Source of the DNA: Serendipita indica DSM 11827
Taxonomy: Eukaryota; Basidiomycota; Agaricomycetes; Sebacinales; Serendipitaceae
DNA length: 64,000 nt
Assembly: GCA_910890315.1 (NCBI GenBank)
Contig: CAJVGD010000001.1
Location: 2,294,001-2,358,000 of the forward strand
Reading direction: 5' to 3'
A model generated the notes under the pieces. It made no database searches. It was not told where the DNA came from and worked only from the letters and a program-made list of their open reading frames with translations. Shown here in pieces: positions 10,161 through 19,999 of this stretch (positions are counted from its first letter, which is position 1; each line of letters opens with the position of its first letter). Both the position numbers and the translations under genes were made by a program.

Positions 10161-12570
10161 ATGTTTGGGCAACGCACGGCCAGTCCAGACATCTTGAGGC
10201 GTTCCACGGAGCCAGAGGTTATCTCGTTTCCTCATACATCGCAGTACGCGGCTGGGTCTCCCAGCAGCTGTGGACTCGCTGCCTTCAACGCCGCACGGCT
10301 ACTCACGTCTTCCTCGCCACAATGTACATCGTCTGAAATTGTCAACAGGTTGAGGTCCGAGGACCTCATGGTCGTGAGTTGTACCGTCTTCTTGCCCTAG
10401 TGGAGCCTGACATGCGCTATAGGGAGTCATGTCCATCTGTTCGTTCTGGGACAGCAACGAGCATTTGGAGGTGGACGACATCCAGAAACTTCCGCTCTTC
10501 TCCTGCCACCTCCGCACAGTCCGCAATATAGACAGCACCAAGTGCGACAGGGAGGGCTTTGATCGGCTCGTCGGGTAGGTGCAATTCTATTGCATGCACA
10601 TTGAACTCACCGATCAACTAGTTCCCTTTCAGCCGGTGAGACTGCCATCGTGACCAAGAGTCCAGAAATCGTCGCTCTGCTTCATATCGCCACTCTGGAT
10701 CGTCCTGGTGACGGTATATTTGTCGTCTTCGACTCACATCCGCGCCCGGAGCATCCTTTAGGAGCTGCGTTTACTGTGTGCAAAAGTTCAGTGCAGGCGG
10801 CCACATATCTCCATCGCCTCTTTCGAGTCGACGAAAGCATTCTCGACAACGAGGACAATCAATGGCAGACGCTCTTTTTATCGCGGTTTGATGCGCATAT
10901 TCTACGTGGCAAAGATAGCACAGACGTAGATCAAGTCAGGGCAATGTATACGGCCAACATTCGACTCCTCAGGGCAAAGGAGCAACTCAAAGAGGCAGCG
11001 GTTCGCGATATGGAGATTCAAGGCAAGCTGAGTCATGTCAAGAAGGCGCTCGAAGAACAACGAAGGGCTCGACGTGAAGCCTCGGCCGCAGAGGCGGATA
11101 CGGAGCGACGCTTGCAAGCACTCAGAGTCGAATTAGAGTCTGCACGAGAACTAGCGCAGTCAATTCGCTCCACTTCGGATGCTCTACACTCTGGGGAAAT
11201 TCATCGACAGGATGCACGACAACACTTTACAGCGCACGTCACCGAACCCAAAGTTCGAAAGAGATCGCTTCCTGCAAAACCGGTACGTGTGGTATCATTG
11301 GCGCTCCTAGATTACCCATGTTACTTTAGAACCCCGGTCAACCTTCTTTCCCAATTGTCGACGACGAGGCCGCTACGTATGAGCGTGTTCGGCTAGCCAG
11401 AATTGCAGAAAGCGCCAAATCGAGAACACCGGCTCGACCAGCGTCTGGGGTTGAGAGTCCACAATCGATACGGTCCCAGACGCGAGGAAACGCCCAGGAC
11501 GACCTTGCTACCGCCCTTCAGCTTCAGGCTCAGGAGAGGGATGACTTTGAGCATGCTCGTCGACTTCAGCTCGAAGAAGAACGCATTCGGGCTCAGTACG
11601 AGCAGTTACGTGCTGCATACGAAATTTTCCATTGCGAAATCTGTCAAGAAGATTGTTCGATCGACCATGTCTCCAGAGGCAGCTGTGCGCATCCAATCTG
11701 TCGTCAAGACATGCGCAACTATATCAACTCGGAGGTTGAGCGAGCGGTTTGGCCCATCTTGTGCCCTCTTTGCAAGATGAATCCACCGGAATCTGGAGAT
11801 CTTGGGAGTAGGTCCCCAAAGGATTAAAACCATGATAAGGATTCTGATTCCTCTTTCCATAGCTATCGACCGCCGTACAGCAGAGCTCGTCGGGCTTGAC
11901 GAGGGGATGCTGGAGAAATGGACAAAACTCGAGCTTTCACGTTGTTCGGAACGAATCGAGTGCCCAAAGTTGGTACAACTCGCATTCAACAAACCTGAAG
12001 CTGACATGTTTTACAGATGCCAAAAGGCTGCCTATGTGGACAAGAAGGACTATGAGGAGATGGAGATGCTTTGGTGCCAACACGACGATTGCGACGCGTA
12101 CTGGTGTAAAAAGTGTAACAACCTGGCCGAAAGAGGGGTCAGACATACCTGTGACGGTGAAGCGGAATATGAACGATGGAAGGCGAGCGCAGGGGATGTG
12201 AGAGCCTGTCCAGGTAGGCCGTTTACTCTTATCTTTGACTGGTCCCCTGATCTCGGGCGCTTGTAGGCTGCAGGACAGAAATTCAGAGAAATGAGGTGTG
12301 TATACATTCGTTGATCAAACCATTTGTTTCTAAAGGGTTGTCAAGGGCTGTCGTCACATGACCTGTGTGACTCCTGGATGCAATACGTGCGTCCTTTTTT
12401 GTTCCAGATCATTACACGGGTTCTAAAGGTTACTTAGGCACTTTTGCGACCGGTGTGGTCAAGAGATTTGTCGCAGCGTAAATAAGAAGGAGATTGGCGA
12501 GGCTGTTCAGAGGCATTACTCGGGTCGCTGCAAACTAATCGACTTTGAGAGCTCTGAGGATGAAGACTAG
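10161..12570 (+). CDS. RBR E3 ubiquitin ligase with N-terminal cysteine-peptidase-like domain
   Basis: The C-terminal half is a full RING-IBR-RING ligase. RING1 contains CEICQEDC, SCAHPICRQDMRNYI and ILCPLC. The IBR contains ECPKCQKAAY, formed by splicing out an intron near 11972-12016, then WCQHDDCDAYWCKKC. RING2 is built across two introns and reads ACPGCRTEIQRNE, EGCRHMTCVTPGCN and THFCDRCGQEI; the Cys of GCRHM is the catalytic position in this class. The first 250 residues are a different domain: SSCGLAAFNAARLL near residue 37, the strand AIVTKSPEIVALLHIA, and FVVFDSHPRPEHP. A Cys block followed by Asp-x-His is the layout of papain-fold deubiquitinases such as the herpesvirus tegument USP. 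A long charged coiled coil (about 120 residues, rich in Glu, Arg and Ala) joins the halves. The stop at 12568-12570 lies 19 bp from the LACTB2 stop. Confidence 0.85.
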
Positions 12571-12589
12571 AAATAGACAGTCTATAGGT

Positions 12590-13744
12590 CTAATCGAGAA
12601 TATGCCATTTTACCTCTTGATTCGCTTCCGTTTTTGATACTCGACCTTCTGTGCAGAGTTTGTCGAGGTGCAGTAGCACCCCTCGTTTGGCCATTTGACG
12701 TACATTCTCAGGGTAGACGGCGGCAACAATATCCTCGACAGTCCAGGCCTCTTCAGGCCCCACTCTCGAGCGCATAAGTGCGACGAGTTGGGTTTCTCGT
12801 TCGAGTCGGTGGTCGATATAATGTTGAATGGTGGCCTCGGCAAGGTTGTCTTTGAGCACGGGACCGTGGCCAGGATAGATACACTGTAGCCCTCCTGATT
12901 GATTGGCGTGGGCCAAGAGTCTCTGAAGCGAGGAGATGTACGCGGACAGATCCTCAAAGACCGCCGTACCATGACCCAGGACGCTGTCTGCGGTGAAAAG
13001 GGCCTTTTCTTCGGAAAGGTGGATACAAACAGAGTCCATAGTGTGACCTGGCGTATGCTTGATGACGAGGGTGGCCCCTACACACTCGAGGACCTGACCG
13101 TCCTTTAGCGGGTGAAATGGTGCTTCGTTGGGAGACGACGTTGTTGGAGACGAGGGTACAGTGTATAGAGTAGGATCCAATGTTTCTGCCAGTCCCTGTA
13201 TATAATGATCATGGATCTGATCAGGTGGGAGGGGAAATTTGTGGAGACGGGGGCCGCAATAGGCTACGGATTCTTGGTCCGTTTGGTTAGAAAGCTCTTT
13301 AAGCGTTTTGAGCACGCTGGCGAGTCCACCGTGGTGATCTCGGTGCTTGTGCGTGATTAGAATGTCCGAGATGAATGGCGGCCTAGCGTCTGGGATGGAG
13401 AGAAGCGCATCCTTGAGGCATGGTATGTACTCTGGTCTTCCTTCTCCGGTATCGATGAGGACGAATGGACCGGGATTCTTTCCAACGAGATAGGTGTTTG
13501 TTCCTAGAGTGGTTTTTGGTCAGAGATATAGAATAGCACCCTATTGTATGCACCTTGCAGGGTATATGGCCCAGGATTCTGCCTTGAAGTCAGCTCGAGA
13601 CGAGGACGAGTGGCAGAGTTTATTACCTGTCCAAGGACACGTAGGACACGCTCGCTGAGCTGTGAATCGTGAATATTCTACACGAGAATGAGGAGAGAAC
13701 CACACTCTTGCGACATTGGGCAAAGTAGGCAACATGGAAGCCAT
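12590..13744 (-). CDS. LACTB2-type metallo-beta-lactamase-fold hydrolase
   Basis: LACTB2 relatives are MBL-fold endoribonucleases, mitochondrial in animals. The start ATG at 13744 gives MASMLPTLPNVAR. Three small introns then connect LSERVLRVLGQ, NPGPYTLQ and GTNTYLVGK, as in the family. The metal site is complete: THKHRDHHGG (HxHxDH), then HTPGHTMDSVC, then FTADSVLGHG and a late IYPGHGPV. The C-terminal part (HYIDHRLERETQLV, EEAWTVEDIVAAVYP, GVLLHLDKLCTEGRV) is the winged-helix tail typical of LACTB2. Length is about 310 residues. I see no convincing presequence, so cellular location is open. It ends 19 bp from the RBR gene on the other strand. Confidence 0.88.
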
Positions 13745-13840
13745 CTGACTCGGGAGCAAGTGTTGGTTCGGGAGTCGGGAGATCAGCATTACCGGTAATG
13801 TACATATACAACTGAAACTATGTAATGGATGGGGGAATAA

Positions 13841-14974
13841 CTAGCCATCGTACTCGTCCTTGATGAACAAGTCGTAAATCTTGGAGGAGAGTTCGTTACC
13901 GATCCGTCGCCTGCCTTTACCTAGATTGGCCAACAAGAGTTCTGCCTTGACCACTTTGGTCTCTGGGGGTCTCGTTTGGCTCGAGTTGCCGACGGGGGCC
14001 ACGCGTTCTGCGGCTTTGGCCATGATTGCAGTTTGTTCTTGGATACGGGCGTGACGAAAGGTCTCCCAGAGGACTCGAATGGTGCCGTATTCCTCGACGA
14101 CAAAGGCGACTCGTTCGGGGCTCATACCTCGAATACAGAGCAACTATTTGGCAAAACATTCTCTGGCGGTCTGAAAGGTGGATTTGGCGTTGAGGAGAGT
14201 AAACGACTTGTAGGAGACGAGAATAGTCTTTCGGGGGTGTTCTATGCAAAGGTCGCGTTGTAGTTGGTCAAACGTGTCTCGATGGACGGCCGTGTGGGGG
14301 ATGATCCAGAGAGTCTTGTCCTGTACGAAGTGAGCATGCAGCATATATATGTGTATTTGTGTGTGTGTGTGCCCATTGTTACCTTGTACCTTTGACAAAC
14401 GGCGTCGTGCATAACCTTGAGAAGCTGTATCGGTGGACGAAGAAGCCGTCGAGGATTTGGGTCGGGGTGATGGCCGTGTTGATTGACAGTTTGAAGCGCT
14501 GGACAGTCTGAGTCTTGTCTTTTTTGGATGTTTCAATGATGAGAAAGACGTTGGCCAGGCCGCATCGTTTCAGTCGAAACTGTCAGGGTTGAGCAGAATA
14601 GAGGAAGAGTGGGGGGGGAGGGGGAGAATTGTGTTCACCTTTTGTTCATGAAATCGACCGTCTTTGATGCTATACGAAGAAGAGTCAGTTTTATGAGTGA
14701 TGACGGGGTTGCTGAACCTAATGACGAGCCGTTTTCTTTCCACGATGAAATCGAGTACGACCTGATCGGGAAACGGATTGCGATCGACAAAGGCCGGTTT
14801 CTTGCGTGCGATTCAAACAAAGTCGCCGAGGTCGAGAGAGGAGCGCTGGACGGGGACGCCGAGGACTCGGAGGCGGTTTGCAATATCTTCCGACTTGAGC
14901 CCACGAAAGCCGACGAGACAGACAATATCATAACTGTTAGGAGCCCACTGGTCTAGGACGAGGTGAGTGGTCAT
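13841..14974 (-). pseudogene. MUS81: Decayed MUS81 endonuclease copy, N-terminus missing
   Basis: MUS81 with EME1 cuts branched DNA at stalled forks and recombination intermediates. Recognisable pieces run in order: WAPNSYDIVCLVGFRG, LDLGDFV, IARKKPAF, VVLDFIVERKRL, SIKDGRFHEQKFRLKRCGLA, TPTQILDGFFVHR, QLLKVMHDAVCQRY, DKTLWIIPHTAV and LLCIRGMSPERVAFVVEEYG. Several lesions are visible. The Trp expected between GDFV and IARKK is TGA (complement of 14813-14815). The codon before LLCIRG is TAG (complement of 14144-14146), where a Met is usual. The frame breaks between FFVHR and QLLKV near 14425-14436. The residues after ERKRL (normally DDL) are lost around 14715-14735, removing the last Asp of the ERKxxxD nuclease motif. 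The DxRE strand reads GFRG. No N-terminal HhH or winged-helix region is found upstream. The start given is simply the first in-frame ATG. Confidence 0.75.
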
Positions 14975-15158
14975 CGAGGGTGGATGCAAATGATCGGGCG
15001 CTTGGTAAATAAACCAGACGGCGATGTGCACGCTAGCGACCGGCAGGCTCCGTGGGGCTTTTTGTCTTTGGACTGTGGTGTTGACGTGGACGTGGACCTA
15101 ATGGGCGGCGGACTTCTGGAGCGGGGCGCTGGTGTTCATCTAAGATAGTGTCATTAAA

Positions 15159-15175
15159 AGAGAGAGAGAGAGAGA
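15159..15175. repeat. (GA)n microsatellite
   Basis: An uninterrupted AG run of about 8 units, followed by acatt. Confidence 0.8.
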
Positions 15176-15332
15176 ACATTTGTGAAACCAAATCAATAGC
15201 GGTTGCTGCCCAAGGCCAGGGGTCAGGGCCCGTTCCTAGACAGATTCAAAAGAGGTGGTTGGTAATTCGGACTCTGGGTGGTCGAGCTCTGTCTGTGCTG
15301 TCCGAGGGAGCGGATCAAGTACAGAAAGCGTT

Positions 15333-15373
15333 GATGTGCGAGACAGTAATACGTCGATGTGCGAGACAGTAAT
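15333..15373. repeat. Tandem duplication of an 18-mer
   Basis: gatgtgcgagacagtaat occurs at 15333-15350 and again at 15356-15373 (period 23 bp). A pyrimidine run (tctctctctgtctctgtctc) follows directly. Confidence 0.75.
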
Positions 15374-15682
15374 CTCTCTCTGTCTCTGTCTCTCTCAAAG
15401 ACGGGCATTGTACCCGTCGGTGGGCGGACGAGGCATTTCGAGATCCCCGTTGCCGTCTTCTGAGATAATGGATCGTGGGAGCATTTCCAGACGAGCAGGC
15501 GGGACTGTTTCAGCTGAGCCCGGCCGCCAGGGACCCAAAGTGTACACTTATAGAAATAGCAAAAAGCTAAGGAATCGCAGCTTGTACCTTACTCGCCCAG
15601 GCAATCTGCCTGTTTCTGGCCCAGGCGACAGACGATCTCCACCATCGTCCTAGACAGCGACCAGAGACCTTTTGAGACGGCC

Positions 15683-18600
15683 ATGAGCGACCATCAGCAG
15701 TCTGCAGACGGTGTCCAGCACCCGGGGCCAACGCTCCCGAGCCTCCAGCAGTCACTTCAGGGCCCAGGATCAAAGAGATATCGCTCAACGCCTGCAAAGA
15801 CGTTTCAATGCACCGGGTTTGGAGACTGTAGAATGGTCTTTAGCAGGAGCGAGCACCTTGCCAGGCATATACGGTTAGTGTTAGATGCCGTTGACTCTTC
15901 TCTTGTTACTGCTACACGCTTTTTATTCCTCTTGTTACCTTGTGCTGTTATCCATTTGCCCTCTCTGCTTGGTTGGTCATTCAACAGCACCTCTCCCCCT
16001 CCCCCGCTCCCCCCGCTCCTGCTCCTGCTCCTGCTCCTGTGTCCTTTCTGTCCCTCTTGGGTAGCCCCTTTATGGCACTTTTGCTAGTGTCCGTCGTCAA
16101 CGGCGACCTGTCCGCGCGCGTGCCGACCTTGCGAAAGTGCCTTGTCCCTGTCGAGACGCCAGCGCCACCAACTAACACCGTCTTGTAGAAAGCATACTGG
16201 AGAGCGTCCGTTTACTTGCCACTGCTCTAAGCAGTTTTCCCGTCTCGACAACCTTCGCCAGCATGCCCAGACCGTGCACGCAGACAAGCCAGAGCAAAAC
16301 GAAAAGATGATGAAGGAACTCACCAGTCTCCACTCGTCCATGTCTGCTGCTTCCGGCAACGCAAAGCGTCCCTCAAAGCGCGCTGCCAGAGTCGCTGAAA
16401 TGGCCTCACACCAGCAGCAGCAGCAGCAGCAGCAGCAACAAGCCTTTGCTCCTCAAGACGCTCCGCCCCCGCCTCGTCCTCCCTCGGGTTTTGATCAAAA
16501 CGCCAATCCATATGGTGCCCACCCGGTCCCTTTTGCCGGGCAGCATATGCCATACTTGCCTCAGGACGGCACGGCCCACTACGCCCACCATCAACAGCCA
16601 TACGGGGACCCCCATGCGCCCTATCAAACCTCGTATCCTCTCTCCGACTCGTTTTCTTATCAGCAGCAGCAGCACCACCATCAACATCAACAGCCCCCGC
16701 AGCTTCATGTCCAGCCCGGCTATCCTGGAGCCCATCCCATGTACGACTATAATCATCGCACAGGCTCAGACGGCGAATCGCCTGTAGATAATCATCCCCC
16801 GCCAACCTCGGCTCACGACTCGCATCCGAGCCAGTCGCCCGCAACGCCTACGTCGGGAATCGTCCCTCCCTCTGCCACCAGCCTCCATGCACCCCATCCG
16901 CAGAGTGCATATGGCCAGTATGCGCATCCTCATCATTCTCACCCTCACCCTCATCATCATCACATAATGGGATTCCTTATCCATCCCGCTCGCCCCTTCC
17001 GACGCCGCCTCCCCAGTCGTTTCGACAACCCCTCCGCGGAGTTCGCGACGGTGCCGCAGGAGGGGATTACTACCAACCGCCCACCCTTCCCCAGCAACAC
17101 TCCTATCAACACTATGTCCAACAGCGTCAATCCATTTCAACCCCACATCTTCCCGGATCCAGCCCAAGTCCACACCCCGGCGCCGGCAGTGGCAACCACA
17201 ACAGCAGCAGCGTCGCCCTTCCCGACAATGTCCAAGTCAAGCGCGAGGAGTACGCCCACCTCCCGCCCCTCGTCAAGGCTGAACAGTATGAGCCACCCAA
17301 CAACTATCGCTTCCACGATGGCGGCAGTAACGGCATCCCTTCAAGAGCATCGTCTACTTCACTTTCAGAGCAACAGCAACAACAACAACAACAACAACAA
17401 CAACAACGAGACACTGGACAGCAACAACAACTTTCACGCCTCAATGGTGGATCCCCTCCTCCCCTCGTTGGCCATCAACAGCTCAGGGGGGGAAACGATA
17501 GCGCCGCCGGAGTCTTTGCAGGGAGCTTCGGTGGCGAGCAACGGTTCCCCAGCGAATTCTACAACCTTCAGCACCAGGAGCAGCAGCAGCACGGGCAGCA
17601 CTTTCGAGGACGGCTTGGCCATCTCCCGCAGCACGACGGCCATGGGCTTGGCCAGACCACCACCAAAGAGCGCTCTCCACCAGATCAGCACGTACCCGTC
17701 TCCCCCATCGACCTCGACGAAGCAAATGACCGACCAGGCACGGCGCCTGCGGCGTTCACACACAACGGTATGCCATGAAAAAACAATGACAAAATGATGT
17801 GTGCTCATGGCGAACAGGACAATCTCTCGCGCGCCCGGCGACATCAGCAAGTTCCAGCTCTCCAGCTCCAGCACAGTCATCACGCTTCGCTTCCCATGCA
17901 ATGGCAACAACAGCAGACAAGTACTATGCCGGCATCAGTGGGTTCCGAGAGCCACTTTTCGACCATGCAACCGCAACCGCAACCGCAACAGCAGGCCCCA
18001 CCGCCGGTTCCACCGCTGCCTTCGACCACAATCGAGGGTCGAACTCTCCGCCATTCCGTTTCGGCGCACCCTCTCCTCAACAGGGGAGAGTCGATTTGGA
18101 ACACCAGCAGTACCAATCCGCCTCCTCCTTTGCCCCTGTCCGCCGGTCCCCGACTGGAGGAACGCATGGGACTCCGTCCGCCTCTTCCAGACCTGGGAAC
18201 GTGCTACGCCCACTCCCTGGATGGACAAACAGCGCCCCCATCGTCAGTGGTAGTAGCAGCGTCCACGCCACCAGCGACTCTCCCTTTAGCTTCCACCCTC
18301 CCTCGCTCGGCCACTCCTTCTCGTCGACCAACTCTCGGAAGCGTCCATATCCCGACGGCGACGAATATGCTGAACAACCACGTCCCGTCTCCTCTCGACC
18401 AGCCACACGCTCCGGACTCGATGATGAACAACCACGGCCAACATCTCGCCGGCTCTCCGTCATGGAACTCTGCAACACACGCTCAGGCGGAGGTGGCAGT
18501 GGATTACCGGATGGATTTGACAATCGACCCAGGACATCATCGGGTCGATTCCCCGCTCCGTCGGCTGGCAGCAACCCCACTGGGAATGGTCCATCGTCCT

Positions 18601-19181
18601 CATTCAGCTTCCCCGCATCCCCCTCCAACGCCAACTTCAGCCATCACCATCCCAATGGTCTACGACCCTCGTCTTCCAGTGGCGCCCTCTCAACCACCGC
18701 TTTCCAACTCGCTCCCCCCGTCGGCAGTACCAGTGGTCCAGCCTCCAGTTCCTCCATCTTTGCATACTCGTTACCTGGGAATGCCAGCACCGGCCCATCC
18801 GGTGGCGGAAGTCGGCCATCCTCTAGCGCAGGACGTGGCCTCGAGCAATATTCCCTCAATCTCGGCGCATCCTCTCGCCCTGGGACAGCCTCGGCTCAGT
18901 GGAATTCCTCTCGAGGACCCGCTGGCGGAAATGGGGATGATGAACCAGGACTCAAGGCAGGGTCTGGCATCGTCTTACCGCCGCTCCACTTATCCTCTCC
19001 TTCCCCAACAAGCGCAACCACCGCAACAACAATCCAATCCGCTGGAACCCTCGGCAGCGGACATGATGCACCCGGAGGGTTTGGGCGCGGGGGGGATGGG
19101 CGCAGTCGGGATGGGTTGGCAGGGAGTTTTGTTGCCCATCAAAGCAGAGTCCCCACCAGTCCACACGGACTGAGAGCCTAA
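15683..19181 (+). CDS. C2H2 zinc-finger transcription factor, glutamine-rich
   Basis: This is a sequence-specific regulator with two adjacent fingers near the N-terminus. Finger 1 reads [11 protein letters not shown], then [11 protein letters not shown]; finger 2, [16 protein letters not shown] then [14 protein letters not shown], has an unusual C-x-C spacing known in the Com2/Azf1-like fungal group. An intron of 315 bp (15874-16188) splits the two fingers. The rest is low complexity: poly-Gln at 16412 and 17371, His/Pro-rich stretches, then [20 protein letters not shown] short intron from about 17768 joins the third exon, which contains [18 protein letters not shown] and [11 protein letters not shown], typical of basidiomycete members. 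The stop is at 19179-19181. The frame shifts by one base in the CAT/CAC tract near 16962 with no usable intron, so either a base is missing from the assembly or the gene is damaged. The target genes are unknown. Confidence 0.78.
16412..16441 (+). repeat. CAG repeat coding poly-Gln
   Basis: Eight CAG codons followed by CAA codons, inside the C2H2 gene. It is a likely length-polymorphic tract. Confidence 0.85.
17371..17407 (+). repeat. CAA repeat in C2H2 gene
   Basis: CAA-rich tract of about 12 codons, read as poly-Gln in the frame that carries the [11 protein letters not shown] motif and as poly-Asn in the competing open frame. It marks the region where two frames are both open. Confidence 0.8.
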
Positions 19182-19925
19182 AAAAGAAAGAAAAAAACCC
19201 GGACGCTTACTGCTATTTAATCTCCTTTTCTCTCTCTCTCTCTCTTTTCTTGGCACGCAAACGCCGTTTTCTGTATCGACCAATTGTCCAACTCGACTGC
19301 CGAGAAACGTGGTGCCCTGGTTTCCTTCCAGAGCACAGACTCGGAGACTCGCAGGGCACTCCGAGCTCGAGGAGCTGTTTATTTCCGACTGCAAGCACCA
19401 AAGAAATTTCGTCATACTGTTACCGTCACCCGTCCTTATAACTCTGTTCCGTTTTCTCGTCATTTGCCAACTATTTCCAATCGTTTTTTTTCTTCTTCTC
19501 TCTGCCGCCGCCTCTCCATCTTGCATTTGCGTTATTTCGAGCCAGAACTAATGATAGCTTCCTGTCGCTATCCTACGACGTCCTGCACGTCCAGGCTTGC
19601 AGCTTGTCAACCCCCGCTATATTGGCCCATCTCGTTTGGCCCAAACGGCCTCCAAGGAATCCTCGCATAATCGATCATTTGCTCTGATGTAGGCCGGTCC
19701 GGTTACGACAAGGCTCGTATCCTTTTTCCTACAGTTGCAATGATACATTCCCGAATGTTTATCCCGGCCCCAGGGGCTTTTGGCTGTTTGTGAGACGACT
19801 TTAGTGGGCCAAGAGGTCTGCGGTCGGCGACGGACCCGATTGGAGGTTCCTCTTAGTTCGTGCCGCCGCTCCCCGCATCTAGACGCATATCGGCAGCATC
19901 TCGGATAGTTGGAGGCCCATGGACG
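19182..19925. other. Intergenic, 3' UTR of C2H2 gene and upstream of GH3
   Basis: About 0.74 kb with no supportable coding region. It contains a (TC)n run near 19228-19248 just after the C2H2 stop and a few T-rich stretches. Confidence 0.5.
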
Positions 19926-19999
19926 TATAAAGACTCGAACCTCGTCTTTCCACGACGGAATCCCATTCTAGGAGTCTCTCTCTCTCTCTCTCCCTCGCT
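19926..19999 (+). promoter_or_regulatory. TATA box plus CT block before GH3 gene
   Basis: A TATA-like element (tataaaga) lies at 19926-19933. A pyrimidine run of CT repeats at about 19973-19998 directly precedes the ATG at 20000. TATA followed by a CT block close to the start is a common core-promoter layout of strongly expressed filamentous fungal genes. Confidence 0.55.

Larger units (their letters stand above)
14975..15682. other. Intergenic with simple repeats
   Basis: This 0.7-kb gap lies between the MUS81 relic and the C2H2 gene. I looked for the missing N-terminal half of MUS81 here and did not find it. The gap holds a GA tract and a short tandem duplication, and presumably the upstream region of the C2H2 gene. 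Confidence 0.5.

Noticed and set aside
13841-14974. Calling this MUS81 copy a functional, short isoform
   Set aside because: Two stops at conserved codons, a frame break and a damaged ERKxxxD motif cannot be removed by plausible introns.
16970-17797. Continuation of the finger-1/2 frame past the His tract to 17797
   Set aside because: It is open but low in protein-like content (a poly-Asn run in place of poly-Gln) and does not join to the next exon; the shifted frame fits better.
17880-18634. Several 95-185-codon minus-strand ORFs under the C2H2 gene
   Set aside because: All are antisense shadows of the Ser/Pro-rich coding exon, with no start context or domain.
17794-19173. A 459-codon open frame overlapping the third exon of the C2H2 gene
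   Set aside because: The competing frame ending at 19181 carries [12 protein letters not shown] and [11 protein letters not shown] and joins in phase with the preceding exon. The 459-codon frame is an open shadow caused by biased composition.
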